A stretch of DNA of 64,000 nucleotides, taken from contig JASANH010000626.1 of the NCBI GenBank assembly GCA_030248295.1, forward strand, positions 2,356,001-2,420,000, in the 5' to 3' direction. Numbering within the stretch: position 1 is the stretch's first letter; every line of letters starts with the position of its first letter. The notes beneath the pieces were generated by a model. That model was not told the origin of the DNA. It made no database searches and saw nothing but the letters and a program-made list of their open reading frames with translations. The position numbers and the translations under genes are program-made. The DNA comes from Mesodorylaimus sp. YZB2_4 (lineage: Eukaryota; Nematoda; Enoplea; Dorylaimida; Dorylaimidae). Shown here one piece after another: positions 1-13,632 of the stretch.

Positions 1-1130
1 AAGACACTTGCAAACCCTTATAACCGCGGTTTTGCAGACTTATATCAAAAGAAAACAGCAAATCTAAAATTTGGCGAGTCACCTCATAAACCTCATGAAA
101 TTTTTCTCTAAACTGTTGTACAAAAGGCTATTACAGAATAATTGAAGTGGATCGCCGCATTGACAATGGTTGATGAAACTTAAAAGCTTACGCTTGGGAA
201 TTTCGGCAGATAATCCTCGACTGATACAGCTTGTAATTGCACAAACCGAGCACATTATCGGTGTGCCAAGCGCCATGACTTACAACCATGCAGAATCGAG
301 GCGAAACGAAGAGCACCTCAAGTACAGAAACAGGGCATTGCGTGACCAAACCGAAAATAATAGGTCCAACAAGCGAATGAAACAGAAACAATTGATTGTT
401 GCAAAAGCGTGAGTCTCTCCTCAAGCCTGAGTGTTTGTAAGTCGTCCTGCTGGTTCGACGCTGGAGTTTGGTCACCAATGGATGGTTTCCTTAATCCTCA
501 GAAGTCCGTCACGAAACCGAGATACAATATTGCTTGTTAAAGTTGGTTAACTAGATCAGCTTATTTATATGTTATGCACAGCATCATTTTTTCATCCAAA
601 TGAGCTGCTCTAAAGAGGCGGATACCGGCTCGCACTGGATGCCAGCAGGTGGTAGTTTTTTCAGTGTCAGGTAATGTACATTTGAAAGGTCTGCGAAAAC
701 TCACCTCTTCCATGTTTCAACTCTGCTTTTTAAGTTTGTCATAAAATTTTATGCCATAGCGAGCCACACAATGTGGATTCGTCAAATGCTCATGCGTGAA
801 GGTACAGTACAGAGTTCTGGGATGAGTTCACGGGTGCTGGGTGGCTGGACTAGTTCCTAGAAAGCGGAAACGCACTATGGATGCCTGACAGCAATGTCGA
901 GCTTGCAGTGGATTTAGTCATTGAAGTCTTGCTGCATTTGTTTGATGTTTGCCTAGTAAGTGATGTGCTTAAACATCAAGATTTCGCCTCGGTTTGAAGC
1001 TAACGGTGATCCGGCAGCTGAGCAGTCTGACGCAGAGCTGGTTGTGGGTTTGAGAGCGCTAAGATTAGGTCCACGGATCTTTCTGCTAAATGTTTCCCGG
1101 ACAATGCCACTAAGAGGTTAAATTCACAAT
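1..1130. other. No gene recognised
   Basis: Only short overlapping open frames occur on both strands here. None shows a family motif, a signal peptide or a phase-consistent splice partner. I see no RNA gene. Confidence 0.5.
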
Positions 1131-1279
1131 TAGCTCCGCGCAGTGAAATAGCAAAATGCGCATTACTTTTATAGAAACAATGGAAATGCCCGCGTTCTGG
1201 TCTTTTTCCGACTTATGTATGTCTCTTGGGGGAGCCATTGTTCGGACTCACTGTTAATCAGATAATATGCATAGGTGCT
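1131..1279 (+). repeat. Diverged dispersed repeat, copy 1
   Basis: This block starts TAGCTCCGCGCAGTGAAA and ends GCATAGGTGC. It aligns along its length, in the same orientation, with 2962-3110 (starting TAGCTCCGCGCACTGAAA and ending GCATAGGTGC). The shared landmarks keep their order and spacing: TGCGCATTA, AACAATGGA, CTTATGT. Identity judged by eye is roughly 75-80 percent. No terminal repeats or coding potential are visible. Confidence 0.75.
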
Positions 1280-1903
1280 TAGCGGCTCAGGCTATAGAAG
1301 TTAAAAAATTTGTCATGGATTGTGACTCGCAGTCCGACTTTTCTCATCCACCGCACTGCTATTGTCGAGTAGACTGATCAGCACGATTGGACTGTCACTG
1401 CGGGCTGACCTACTCTTCTGGAACCCCAATGTCCTTAGGGAAAGCAGTTTTGTGGAGAACAGCGCCATATTATTATTCTTGTCACTGGCACCTAGTCTTA
1501 TAGTCGACTCGAGATCTCAGTTTAGTCTATGGCGCCAGACGAGCATAGGCATAACTATGACGAGGTACTGAAAGCGAATCGATAGTGCAACTATCACAAA
1601 CAAACACGTAAAAAAGAAACAGATTCCGCAGACCGACTGCGTGATCTCCTTGTCAGGAAGACTCAAGTGGAAATGGTAGACAGGCACAATTAGCATAGTA
1701 CGCATATCTAGTTAGTACATACCATCCCCCTTCCACTACATCGGACTGCATGATTGTGGCGGGGCGAAATGTGGCTGGGCTAAAATTTGCAGGGCACAAT
1801 GAGGATGGGGGGCTACTTCTTTGAAAATGGCACTTTACTCTTCACAATGCTGCATGCATACTTTGCAGTAGCTGATGAAAATGAGTTATCTGCTACAATC
1901 AGT
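1280..1903. other. No gene recognised
   Basis: No supported gene. The last bases before the transposon include its left target duplication at 1904-1911. Confidence 0.45.
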
Positions 1904-1911
1904 GAATTATA

Positions 1912-2471
1912 GGTTTGCGGAAAAGTCGCCCCCCCCCCCCCCACAATTCGCCCCCCCACAACTCGCCCCCGAGCAACTCGCCCCCCATGTGGCCGGTGAC
2001 AATCTTGACCACTTCTCCATCGACTCCGTTCGTCCAAACACGACCCTTGCAGCTGGATCGCTTTTCGCAAACCCATATTCCGTTGAGTTCGTTTTTCGTC
2101 TTTTTTGAGAACACGTAAATATGATTTTCATGTAGGTACCAGCTTTCGTTTTCCCCTTTGAGATTGGACGCTGTCGGCCATTTTCGAAATAATCCGGCTC
2201 CCAATAACAGTATTTTGAGAAAGGGGTTTTTAGAGAGACAGCCAACTGATTCGAAGCAAAATGGGCAATTGGAAAGATCTCCCATATAGCCCGCATTTAT
2301 ACTTGACACAACTGCTGACCCCAGGTCATTTGTTTGGTCCAAAATGATTTGGGTCAGGGGGCGAGTTGTGCGGGGGCGAGTTGCGGCGGGGGCGGCTTGC
2401 ATGGGGGCGAGTTGTGAGGGGCGAGTTGTCCGGGGGCGAGTTGTGGGGGGGGGGCGACTTTTCCTCATGCC
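1912..2471. mobile_element. Small MULE-like DNA transposon with 8-bp target duplication
   Basis: The 560-bp element is flanked by a direct repeat of GAATTATA at 1904-1911 and 2472-2479. Its ends are inverted repeats: the left end reads GGTTTGCGGAAAAGTCGCCC and the reverse complement of the right end reads GGCATGAGGAAAAGTCGCCC. Just inside each end are several copies of a 13-base unit close to ACAACTCGCCCCC, in opposite orientation on the two sides. An 8-11 bp duplication and long terminal repeats are typical of Mutator-like (MULE) elements, and the interior holds a FLYWCH finger fragment, a domain often found with MULE transposases. No transposase catalytic core is present, so the copy is non-autonomous. 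Confidence 0.72.
1989..2147 (-). pseudogene. FLYWCH-type zinc finger fragment inside the transposon
   Basis: About 53 residues read on the minus strand match the FLYWCH pattern. A Trp-Tyr-Leu-His-Glu-Asn start is followed by IWVC, then C four residues further on in SSCKGRVW, and a His near the end (IVTGHM). The expected terminal His-x-His is replaced where the domain runs straight into the GC-rich inverted repeat, so the finger is truncated. The open frame itself spans 1899-2468, but its two ends only translate the C/G-rich repeat. I infer a remnant of a transposase N-terminus or a captured exon. Confidence 0.6.
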
Positions 2472-2961
2472 GAATTATACGCCATACATGGCATTTATTC
2501 TGTAGCTATTGATGATTATTGCGTGGCTACATGGTCTAGCTAACCCCCATACCGCATAAAAACATGGCACCAACGCCCGACTGACTTTGCTGGCTCTTCG
2601 GTCATGTATGATAATAGCATTTCACAAGAATCGATTCTCACGCACCCCTTTTTCCCGCAATCCATTTCGTTTAATTTTCCTCTCTTTGTTCAAAGCGGGG
2701 TTCTAAAGCTGAGAACAAATTGAACGTTCTAGTCAATGCACTAAAACTTACATGAAATCTGGTCAAGGTTGCTGGTTTGAAACTAACTTGCACTCAAGCT
2801 CAATCTAACTCCTTATCACTGAATTCGGGCATTAGCAAAAAGTGAACCCGGTTTTTTTAGCTATCAATGCGCATAAAAGCAAGATGTGAACTCGTGGCAA
2901 TCATTTCGAATCTCCTGTGAAACGTTTCACAAGATTGATAGTCCCTATGGCACTTCTTAAG
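2472..2961. other. No gene recognised
   Basis: No supported coding exon, RNA gene or repeat boundary apart from the target duplication at its left edge. Confidence 0.4.
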
Positions 2962-3110
2962 TAGCTCCGCGCACTGAAACAGTTAACTGCGCATTATTTT
3001 TTATAAAAACAATGGAGATGTCCCGCGCCCTGCTCTTTTTCAAGCTTATGTTTCTTAGGGGATCCATTTCTAGAATACATGGTTTATCAGAGGATGTATT
3101 GCATAGGTGC
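2962..3110 (+). repeat. Diverged dispersed repeat, copy 2
   Basis: Direct-orientation partner of 1131-1279, 1.8 kb downstream and on the other side of the MULE-like element. Start, end and internal landmarks correspond, with scattered substitutions and small gaps. Confidence 0.75.
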
Positions 3111-5884
3111 GAGCGTCCATTAGGAGATACTAGTTGACCGAGTCAGAATTTCCCATCCTGCTGCCTCGTGCTAGCTGTTTGAGGCCATATATTGCTTGTT
3201 GATTGGCTGATGCTGTGACGCTAATTGTAAGTACTTGCGTAGGAGAGTGACGCATCTGGAGACTCCAGACAGATCAGAATGGATCGTGACTTCGTCCTAG
3301 AGTAAGATATTTTCCTCTGATGCCTATGTGCTTGAGCAGTTAATTAGGAATTATAGCTGAGGGTCTTCTGACCTATATGTTATGCCGTGTACGAGCACAT
3401 ACCCTAAAATAAGGGCGTTGGCGTTTGCGTTGGTGGGGCACGTTACCTACGTGGGAGACCAGTACTCCCTCGCCCATAAAAAGCGCTGGTGTAATTGACG
3501 AGGATGTCATTATGTGCGCCTGCACTGATCACTGGTTCTGGTTCTGGTTCAGGTGCACCTCTCTCTTGGCGGAGAGCGAGAGCGATATCGAGGTCCAGAG
3601 GCTGTTTGCTGGAGGAACTGGTTGTTGACTACTTCTTGCTTATTACGGATATTAGTTCTTGGTCACAGCTTTCGCCACGCGCCAGCACGTGCGACCGTTC
3701 CTGGATTTCCCAGTGCTGTTGGCAATAAAATCGACAAATGATATCGTTGATAGCGCGGGGTCATTTCTGCCGTCCTCTATTAGCAGAGCGGGCCAAGTAT
3801 GTATTTCTTTTCTGGTTCCATGTTGGCCAGTCAGAATTTAGCATTTGTCCAAGGTCTACCATAATTTAACCAGAATGCTTCTATGTCAGCAACCTCGACT
3901 GTTCTGGCTCAATTTTTACAAGCTTTGGTGAACCTGCAATATACTGTACATTCTCTTGGTGATAAGACTTCTAGGATCATTACGGTGTGATACATAGAGT
4001 CCAAATTTTCCTAGCTGTCCTACGCTAATATTAGAAATTCCTGTCGCCCGTTCCCGACAGACACGAGCCGTGCCATTGAAAAAAGTCTTCTGAAACAAAC
4101 CCTAATGAAGACTGATTGTGAGCCGGGCTCTCCCAAGCTGACCATAATTAGCTTAGCTTCTCATTTTCCAAGATCTCGTTTAGAGAGGTACAACTCTACG
4201 GCTGTTGTTTTTGATTCGTTTCCTGGCCAGGCTGATCATGATCCAACTGCTGCTGCCACGTAGATGACATCCTAATTGAAGACATCCGTCTTGTCTCGAG
4301 GGGTTAATGGAACCGTCTTTTATTTTGAACCAATGCTTTCTGTGAATTTGATAATATTTATCCAGAGCGAACCCAAAGTAAAAACGTTTATTTCATTTGC
4401 TCCTGTGGGCCCCTTCTTTCAAGAATTTTAGTGCTTCTTCTCAATTTACATTAGCCCGATCTGGTTACATTTACTTGCATTGCTTTGCGAGCATTCCCGC
4501 CATAAGTACTCGAGAAACCCCGCGTGGGTACGCGATTTCTAAGCAACACGAGAAGACAAAGTTTAGTTTTCCATTTTTGAAAATAATTTTCTTCGCTGCC
4601 ATAAATAGATAGAAAGCCTGGCTGTGACACTGTGTACAGAGAAAATGTCTGTCATTACCCCGGGGTAGCCCCTACTCAATTCACTCGCATCCTCGCATAT
4701 CAAGTAGGACAGACTGTTGATTTATCGAAGGCCAATGACCTTTCTTTCTCTCCTGCTCACTTTATCTTTCCATTTATTCTTGTACTAAGTAACGAAGACA
4801 GCAGAAAAACTAGAAGTGTGGGAGGAAGTGCACATTTTCAAACAAAAATTGTGAGTGGTGCCCATCCCATATATGAGCCTCGCTGTCGACCATTGTCTGC
4901 ACTGGTTTTCTTGGAAACGCCCTGGGGTGTTGAACAGCTAGGAATAGCGAGGCAGGAAAGAGCCGAGACAAGAGGGCCGGATGAAAGCATCGGATGGAAA
5001 GCGGAAGAGGCAACCGCAAGCGCCATGACAAAGTGCCCTTTTGGTCACTATTACGAGAATGGCCTTCTCGCTCCTCTTCAACGAGTCATCGCCGAGCGAG
5101 GAAACCTTGATGTGTGGGCAATAGGGAAGGATCCTGTGCTTGATACTGCTTCTCGACAGAAATCACTTTCTACATAAGGGTGTCAATAGGCGGTGTATTA
5201 GACGTCCATTGCTTTTATGATCTCCATCTGGTCGAGTGTTCATCCCAACTTCACCTCACGCCTCGTGCAGCATCTCTTATTATCTCGCTCGTCTGCACAT
5301 TCCATTCCATGCGTCGCCTTATCCGCTCGGATGGGTCAGAATGGTTTGAGCGTGCTTGTGTCACATGGCATAGCTACGCACCTTTATATTTTCTAATCAT
5401 CAGAGGATACCTAGTTCAAATAGTTTTCTCTCAACAACGCTGTCTCAAATCGAATTTGGTCTGGTATTGGAAGAGGGACTTTCCTAGAATTAGTTGCACA
5501 AACGAATGTGCTTAGTCACTGTATTTAGAAAAGTGTTTTCCTATTTCAGAGACGTCATCGGTCTTTTATCAATTTATCCTGTGTCGATACGTGTGAGCGG
5601 TTCATTTAGTTTCCTGGCAGTTGTGTGTTCGAGGCTATTTCGAGTTCGAGCTCTGCCTTGTCATACGTCGACTAGGGATCGACCTTGAAGTCTTGTCTTT
5701 GTGACGTACGCAACGAATCTAGTGTCTCAATCAAGCAGGAAATTCTCACAATTCTTAGTTGACTAACGAGGCCTCAGTACTTGAACCGACTCGCTCTTGG
5801 CTTCAGTCCGACGTCCAACTGTCTACTCGAGCACCGGTCGACAGTGTGGGCGGAGTATAATTGCTCATATATGTCCTGGACACG
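3111..5884. other. No confident gene
   Basis: The longest open frame is 4632-5177 (+, 181 residues). It has no recognisable domain, its opposite strand is also largely open, and no phase-matched neighbouring exon was found, so I do not call it a gene. The stretch may hold the promoter or 5' UTR of the gene starting at 5885. Confidence 0.4.
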
Positions 5885-8341
<2,457 letters not shown>

Positions 8342-8586
8342 TTCGAGTCCGAGAGTCAATGACTCGCACCGCTTTCATATAAGAAGCCATGCTGATACAT
8401 TTGCCTCCTTGCAAGATATTGGGGATGAAGCGCCTTGTATGGTGAGGTACAGTTCTGCGTGCTGCAGCCGACCTACACTGTTGTGAACTGCTTGTATATT
8501 TCCATGAGCTGCGACTGATTTTGCATTGGTACGTACAGGGTAGGCACATGAAATCCGCGCCACGGTTAATCTACGAAGATACATTA

Positions 8587-8592
8587 AATAAA
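8587..8592 (+). promoter_or_regulatory. Poly(A) signal AATAAA
   Basis: AATAAA lies about 245 nt after the stop codon of the tandem-C2 gene, a plausible 3' UTR length. Confidence 0.5.
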
Positions 8593-9048
8593 AGTGCTGC
8601 ACATCATTGTCTTTTGTACTTACTGTACAGTTCCTGTGTTCTGGATGACATAGTTATTTGGTGTGGAAAAAGGCAACTTGGACGTAACTAGCGATCAGCT
8701 AGAGTGCTCACAGGATTATGGCTCGTCCTACAAAGGGTTATCGAAGCATTGGAAAAACTACAATATCCGCTCTGAAACTGATCCCTGATTTTTCGATCAA
8801 TGAAAACTATCCGAAAGAGAATAACAAAAGGAAAAATAGACATCGCACAACCATATTTCTCCTCCTAAGTTGGGTCTTTCTAGTTGCCGGCTCGACGCGA
8901 GTTTTTCACTGCTTCCACAACCCACTGAAGAATGACCCTGGAACTTGAAATTGGATAAACAGGAATGCGCATTCTCCGATGTGACCTAAATGATATCTAC
9001 TTGCGCACGTATGGTACCTTATCTTCTCGCCTCAATTAACTACTAAAA
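8593..9048. other. No gene recognised
   Basis: One short plus-strand frame (8718-8948) has no domain or splice partner. The block ends at the MITE. Confidence 0.4.
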
Positions 9049-9181
9049 TAGGCACTTTTGCTGTTTGGTCCCCAACATGGGTTAGCTTAGGCTGGCATAT
9101 GACTTGGGCTTAGACTGATATTAGCCTCCAGCCAGCCTTATACCAGCCTTCGCCTAGGGACCAAACGGCAAAAGCGCCCTA
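9049..9181. mobile_element. MITE with TA target site
   Basis: The left end reads TAGGCACTTTTGCTGTTTGG and the reverse complement of the right end reads TAGGGCGCTTTTGCCGTTTG, both continuing into GTCCC. The inverted repeats are about 25 bp and are bounded by TA on each side, as for Tc1/mariner-derived MITEs. The interior of about 80 bp has no coding capacity. Confidence 0.65.
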
Positions 9182-9627
9182 AAATCTTCTGCCGAAAAAG
9201 ACCAGTTTGCTGATCAGGGCATCGTCGTGCTTTATTGTATTGTCATAATGACCAAGTATCCTAATAGCGTGTCCTTCTGACCGAGCAAGAGCGATCATAC
9301 CGATACTTAGGAGTCGCGATAAGAAGACGGTATGAAGACGCGACTGAGCAAGGGCGAAGAAGGTGAATATACGATGGTGCGTTGTACATATAGATACATA
9401 CAGTGATAACCTTGGGTCTGTCACTTCGTCAAAACATGTCTGCCCGAGAGGGCCGGGTAGTAGGATGAAGATGAAGCTGAGAGTGAAAAACTGATACTCG
9501 CATCACAGCTGTCACATGGATAAGCAAAAGGCTCTATATTGCTGCTCTGAGCACTGTAATCATCGCCGAATGTAAGATCTACGTCGTCACTGATCCAGAC
9601 TATCATGGTGAATAGCTCATCCTGTCC
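9182..9627. other. No gene recognised; 3' flank of lectin gene
   Basis: Downstream of the minus-strand lectin gene. Short minus-strand frames here have no recognisable motif. Confidence 0.35.
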
Positions 9628-10741
9628 TTATTGCATGAGCAGCGCAGCCAAGTCGTAGTGCTGGTACGTATCATCGGGGGTGACGCCCGTGCAAGTGGCG
9701 AGCGCATTCGCGTCCAACAAGCGACAATCGCCACTGGTTGAAATATCGAAGCTAAAGCAGCCTTGATAGTACATACATGCCGTGGCGCATGACAGAAGAT
9801 CTATGTCGGTCAAGGTCATAATTTCCATGACTGCTAGGTAGCCGTTTTCCTCCTGCCGAATGAAGTCAGCCATGCGTTGGTCGTTGCAGCCTGTCAAGAA
9901 CAGTGGTATACACGGACGGGCGGACGAGAGATAGGACGAGACTTACTTGGAGCTGCGTATGATGCAGTTGTAGTTGGTGGCACAGTGGTGCCCGAACAAT
10001 CAGCTAAAACAGAGTACACATTGATGGATTCGATGCTTCACAATGGTTCTGAATACTTGGAACTACTGATGGAGGCATGCAGATTTATCTTTAGCACACC
10101 CGGGGTCCGACCCATCACAGTTTCTGCATAGACTAATATTGGCGGACGTCAATCTTCGTGATCAGAAGGATCTCTCATCTACTACAGTCTCCGACAGATA
10201 ATGCAAGCTTACGCTGAGGCGACATCTCGCAAGACGCAGTGCCTTCAATGTCAGTGCAAGGTCGGTAATGCCAGGCCCCGGCCGTAGTTTTGGGATCGAC
10301 AAAGACGCACGTGCCATTCGTTGGGGGTGAAAGCGGATTAACGATCATGTTGTTGTAGGCTCCCCACGGCGAGCCGTCCAACCAATGGAAGGCCTCATTG
10401 TCATAGTAGGCGCCCAACCATATGAAGAATGTTCCTACCGTGTAGGTCATAAAGTAGGTGCTAAACAGAGACGAGTTGACTATAGTCTTACGTACGAGTG
10501 CCTTTTGGCTACAAATGGCTTACATAACTTTCCTGCTTCCAGCCGAATATTCTTGGAGTGTATTCGCACTGAACATATAGGCGCTCGGGTGGAAACTTTT
10601 GCAGTAATTTTGATAGTCCCAGAAGGGCATTGTGGAAATAGGTCGGGGAGGTAAAAGATAGCAATGGTCATTACCCGATTGAGGATCCTGGAACCATCCC
10701 CCGCCTGGACACGTCAATGGACACGGGGTAGTTAAAGCCAT
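9628..10741 (-). CDS. C-type lectin domain plus PAN/apple domain secreted protein
   Basis: Four minus-strand exons fit in phase: 10741-10524 (or further upstream), 10460-10213, 10003-9947 and 9890-9628, giving 261 residues from the first in-frame ATG. The first two exons form a C-type lectin fold: GNDHCYLL, WDYQNYC, the WLGA motif (a WIGL variant), HWLDGSPW, and CVFVDPKTT with the closing cysteines. Exon 3 is a Thr/Pro-rich linker. Exon 4 has six or more cysteines in PAN/apple order (SCATACMYYQGCFSF, DCRLLD). C-type lectins bind glycans or proteins; the canonical EPN/QPD calcium-binding triplet is not apparent. Secretion would need a signal-peptide exon upstream of 10774, which I could not place, so the N-terminus is incomplete. 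Confidence 0.75.
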
Positions 10742-10774
10742 CTTGCAGCGCCTTAAATCCAACCCATCTAACAA

Positions 10775-11339
10775 CTATCTTCGATCTATCGCTAGCCAGA
10801 ACCCAGGCTTTTCGTCAATTCTAGTGCCAGCAAGTCACAAGCGCCGCACTGTCTCGATCTCCATGTTCATTAGCATAGGCCTCGATTCATGCCTCCCATG
10901 AGATGATTTCCACACACGCTTCACTTGTAGTTACTGTGGAAACATAGAGGTGACCCAAAGCGAAAGGGGTCGAAATTCTATGATCGCAGTGACTACTCGT
11001 TGCGCTGCCAGGCCAAAGACCTTGAGCAAGACCACGGTCAGCTTTAGCTTTGCCGATCAGCCTCGCTAAGTTCTTCAAAGTCTTCTGCTCACGATCAGAT
11101 AGGCGCAGGGGCACATACAAATGGAATTGAAAGGGGAAAGGTTTTCCGAATGCTGTACAACACTGCAACAATGTTTGGCAGACACATTAGTGGAATACCG
11201 ATTTGCCTTTTCCAGATGCAACCCAATTCTAAGACAAAGTTTTGGTAAACACGAAGTCAGTTAGAACAATCCCTACATGTTTTTGCGTATGCAGAAATTT
11301 ACTTGCACAGCGATTGTGTCTGGCTGTCAGGTGCAAAGT
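10775..11339. other. No confident gene; probable 5' region of the lectin gene
   Basis: A minus-strand frame at 10887-11171 has no signal peptide or domain. The missing first exon of the lectin gene should lie here or beyond, but no phase-2-compatible signal-peptide exon was convincing. Confidence 0.35.
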
Positions 11340-11990
11340 GCAAGAGTGCAAAGTATTTTTGTTGAGGCTCCTTCGAATTATTACTTGTCCAAGACATACT
11401 GTGTTTTAAGTTTTGTATTCCAGTCTTCTCAAAGGTCATAGGAGTTATCGTTTGAAATTTTCAGTAGTGTACCATGTGTTGAGCAATACAAACACTTAAC
11501 AGGACTGAAATAGTAGCTGATAAAGATACCATTTCTGCTACGTAGGCGAGTGAGCTACGAAGTCTTGCCCTTTTTTGGCTTCTGCTGGTTCTCCTCTCTC
11601 CTCTGAAAATTTGCTGCAATCTTGTTTTCTGAGCCTCCGTGATCGAACTCGGCATTGCCAGCGGGACAGCGGGTGGTACTTCCGAAGCCGTCCTGAAAAA
11701 CAGAATACAAGCCCGGAGAGTGTATGTAATTCAAAGTATTCCTTGTGTCGCCGACATTCTTGCCGTCAGCACAAGCCATACTGAGATGTAATAGCACTAG
11801 CACTCCAATACCCATGTATATGCGACTATTCATGTCCCTTGATCGAAATGAGAGAATGGTGACCAGCTTGTGGAGACTCCTTTTTCTACTTGACCTTCAT
11901 TTACCCCCCCCCCCCCCCGCTCATAAATTTTAATAAGGATTTTACAAAATACTTATGGCTCATGTCATTGTCCTGCATGCGGCATCAGAT
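11340..11990 (-). repeat. Inverted duplication unit, left copy
   Basis: Read on the minus strand, this block matches 24060-24790 on the plus strand over most of its length. It includes the gene start, intron, second exon and a 3' flank with TATGTCTTGGACAAGTAATA. A poly-C run near 11905-11921 is specific to this copy. The two copies flank about 12 kb that contains the LTR retrotransposon and the collagen gene. Confidence 0.75.
11555..11833 (-). CDS. Small secreted protein, family unknown (splice donor lost)
   Basis: The 92-residue open frame starts with a signal peptide (MNSRIYMGIGVLVLLHLSMA, cleavage likely after ACA) and ends lysine-rich (ENQQKPKKGKTS). The plus-strand relative at 24199-24563 has an intron here with donor GTAATG. 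In this copy the corresponding bases read GGAATA while the acceptor TTTTTCAG remains, so splicing is probably lost. The former intron happens to stay open, giving a read-through protein. I do not recognise the family. It could be a functional variant or a decaying copy. Confidence 0.5.
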   Translation of the reverse strand: MNSRIYMGIGVLVLLHLSMACADGKNVGDTRNTLNYIHSPGLYSVFQDGFGSTTRCPAGNAEFDHGGSENKIAANFQRREENQQKPKKGKTS

Positions 11991-13270
11991 ACGTTATACT
12001 CATATACACGATTTAGGAAGGTCGAGTGACATAGCTGGAGACGTTGTGCAATGAGCCCTTGTACAGCGCTTTTCTTACGACGGCGAGTATAGCAGGACTT
12101 TTAGGAATGATTTGGCCATGCGGGGTGCCAGCAGGATCGTAACGGATGTAGCGCCAAGGAAACCAAGAAAACGGACATTCCCTTCGTGTCACGATCAAGT
12201 ACAATTTCCATGATTGTAAGGCCTCAGTTACATTTTAATCATGCCGCTCCCTTATCAATTTTCTTTTTCACTGTCGACAATTAGCACGTGCAGGTTGCAG
12301 GTGCAAAATGGCAGGCTTATGCGCCCACAGCTTATGATATCGTAAGCTGTAGATATCACCACATATCATAAGCTGTAGAGATCTTTGCTCGTCGGCTCAA
12401 ACGATGGCCAATTACTCATTAAAAAATTGCTTGGTGACATGGAAATCAGAAGATGCCACTCACTCTGGCTGTCTGCGAGCAACTTGGTCACTTTTGGCAG
12501 ATTGCCATATCAAGTGCAGGCAACTTCATCAGCTGACATATGAAAGCGGACGTGTGGACACTACTAGCACTGGACTGAATAACTGCCTTAGCAAAGCTGC
12601 GCAGAACAGATTGCTACACAGAAACAGAGTCGCGATTGTGAGACGGAAAATGGACTCTTTGGTTTCAGAAAAAAGTAGGCTTTCAAACGTGCATACTGTA
12701 AAATTTAAAATCCCCCTATAGGCCCATGTGGAGCTCCCTTGCCTGTGACTGCATGCTCTCTAATGGACGCAAGTGGACATTACCTATTTGTTATATTGGG
12801 GTCATTGGCGCCTTGCTGAGCTGACAGGCGACGAAAAACAAGATTTTGCGCTTTCGAGACCCTGTACTAAAACAGGCGCCCTAACGGCGATGGGTCTTTC
12901 ATTCAAGTTTTCATGATAATCGTGAAATGCTCAGCATGCGATAACAAGCAGCCACATTACTCATTATTATAAGCATTGTACTGGTTTCTGACTGATTTAG
13001 ACTGGGAATCAGCGCCACCAGAAAGTTGCGAAAATGCCAAACAGCAAGCTTCGCATAATCAGGCGCACAAGCAAAGCTTTCAAAGTGCGGAACAAATTTC
13101 ATTTTACCGAACAAAACAACACGGGACAACAAGACATTAAACATTGTAAGTTAATCACCGCCTTAGAGATCACATTTGTACCTTGCACCATGCAAATTTT
13201 ATAGCTACGGATAAATGTTTTTACGGCTGGCTTCAAGCTATACACAAAGTTAAAAATCGTGATGCTTTCG
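11991..13270. other. No confident gene
   Basis: The longest frame is 12404-12721 (+, 105 residues), with no motif. Short repeated phrases around TCATAAGCTGTAGA occur at 12330-12385. The block ends at the retrotransposon target site. Confidence 0.4.
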
Positions 13271-13275
13271 AAAAC
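13271..13275. repeat. Target-site duplication AAAAC, left
   Basis: AAAAC directly precedes the outer TG of the LTR. The same five bases follow the other LTR at 20533-20537. Five-base duplications are typical of BEL/Pao integrases. Confidence 0.8.
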
Positions 13276-13632
13276 TGTCGTGGACGCAGTGGAATTGTTT
13301 CACGACATGCGCAGAGTTGGAGCCGTGAATATGGACAAGTCGTCGATGTGGTGCTGGGAACAATATAGGCACAACTTTTCCTTCATACACCACACACCAG
13401 GAACGCAAAGGACACAACCGTCCTGCACCAAACCCATGATAGTAAGTGAAGATGAAAACACACAAAGACCATCCTATCATAGAACAAACCAGATAATCCT
13501 GCCTTGTCTCGGTGCAAAAGAGAACTAGATAGAAAAGCAAGGTCAAACTGTCTTGGAGACCACACCATGCAGATGAGCACTAAAATAAGTGGAAATTTAC
13601 GTTAGTATAATCGCGTGTACACCTTCGCGACA
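13276..13632 (-). repeat. 3' LTR of the BEL/Pao element (357 bp)
   Basis: Near-identical to 20189-20532 with the same termini. It carries an extra 13 bases near 13603-13615 that the other LTR lacks, plus about four substitutions counted by eye. Confidence 0.9.

Noticed and set aside
1899..2468. 189-residue minus-strand frame rich in Pro/Arg/Thr and Gly/Glu/Leu
   Set aside because: Both ends merely translate the C/G-rich terminal repeats of the MULE-like element; only the central FLYWCH part is meaningful.
4632..5177. 181-residue open frame on the plus strand
   Set aside because: No domain, signal peptide or splice partner, and the antisense strand is also open over much of it; length alone is not enough here.
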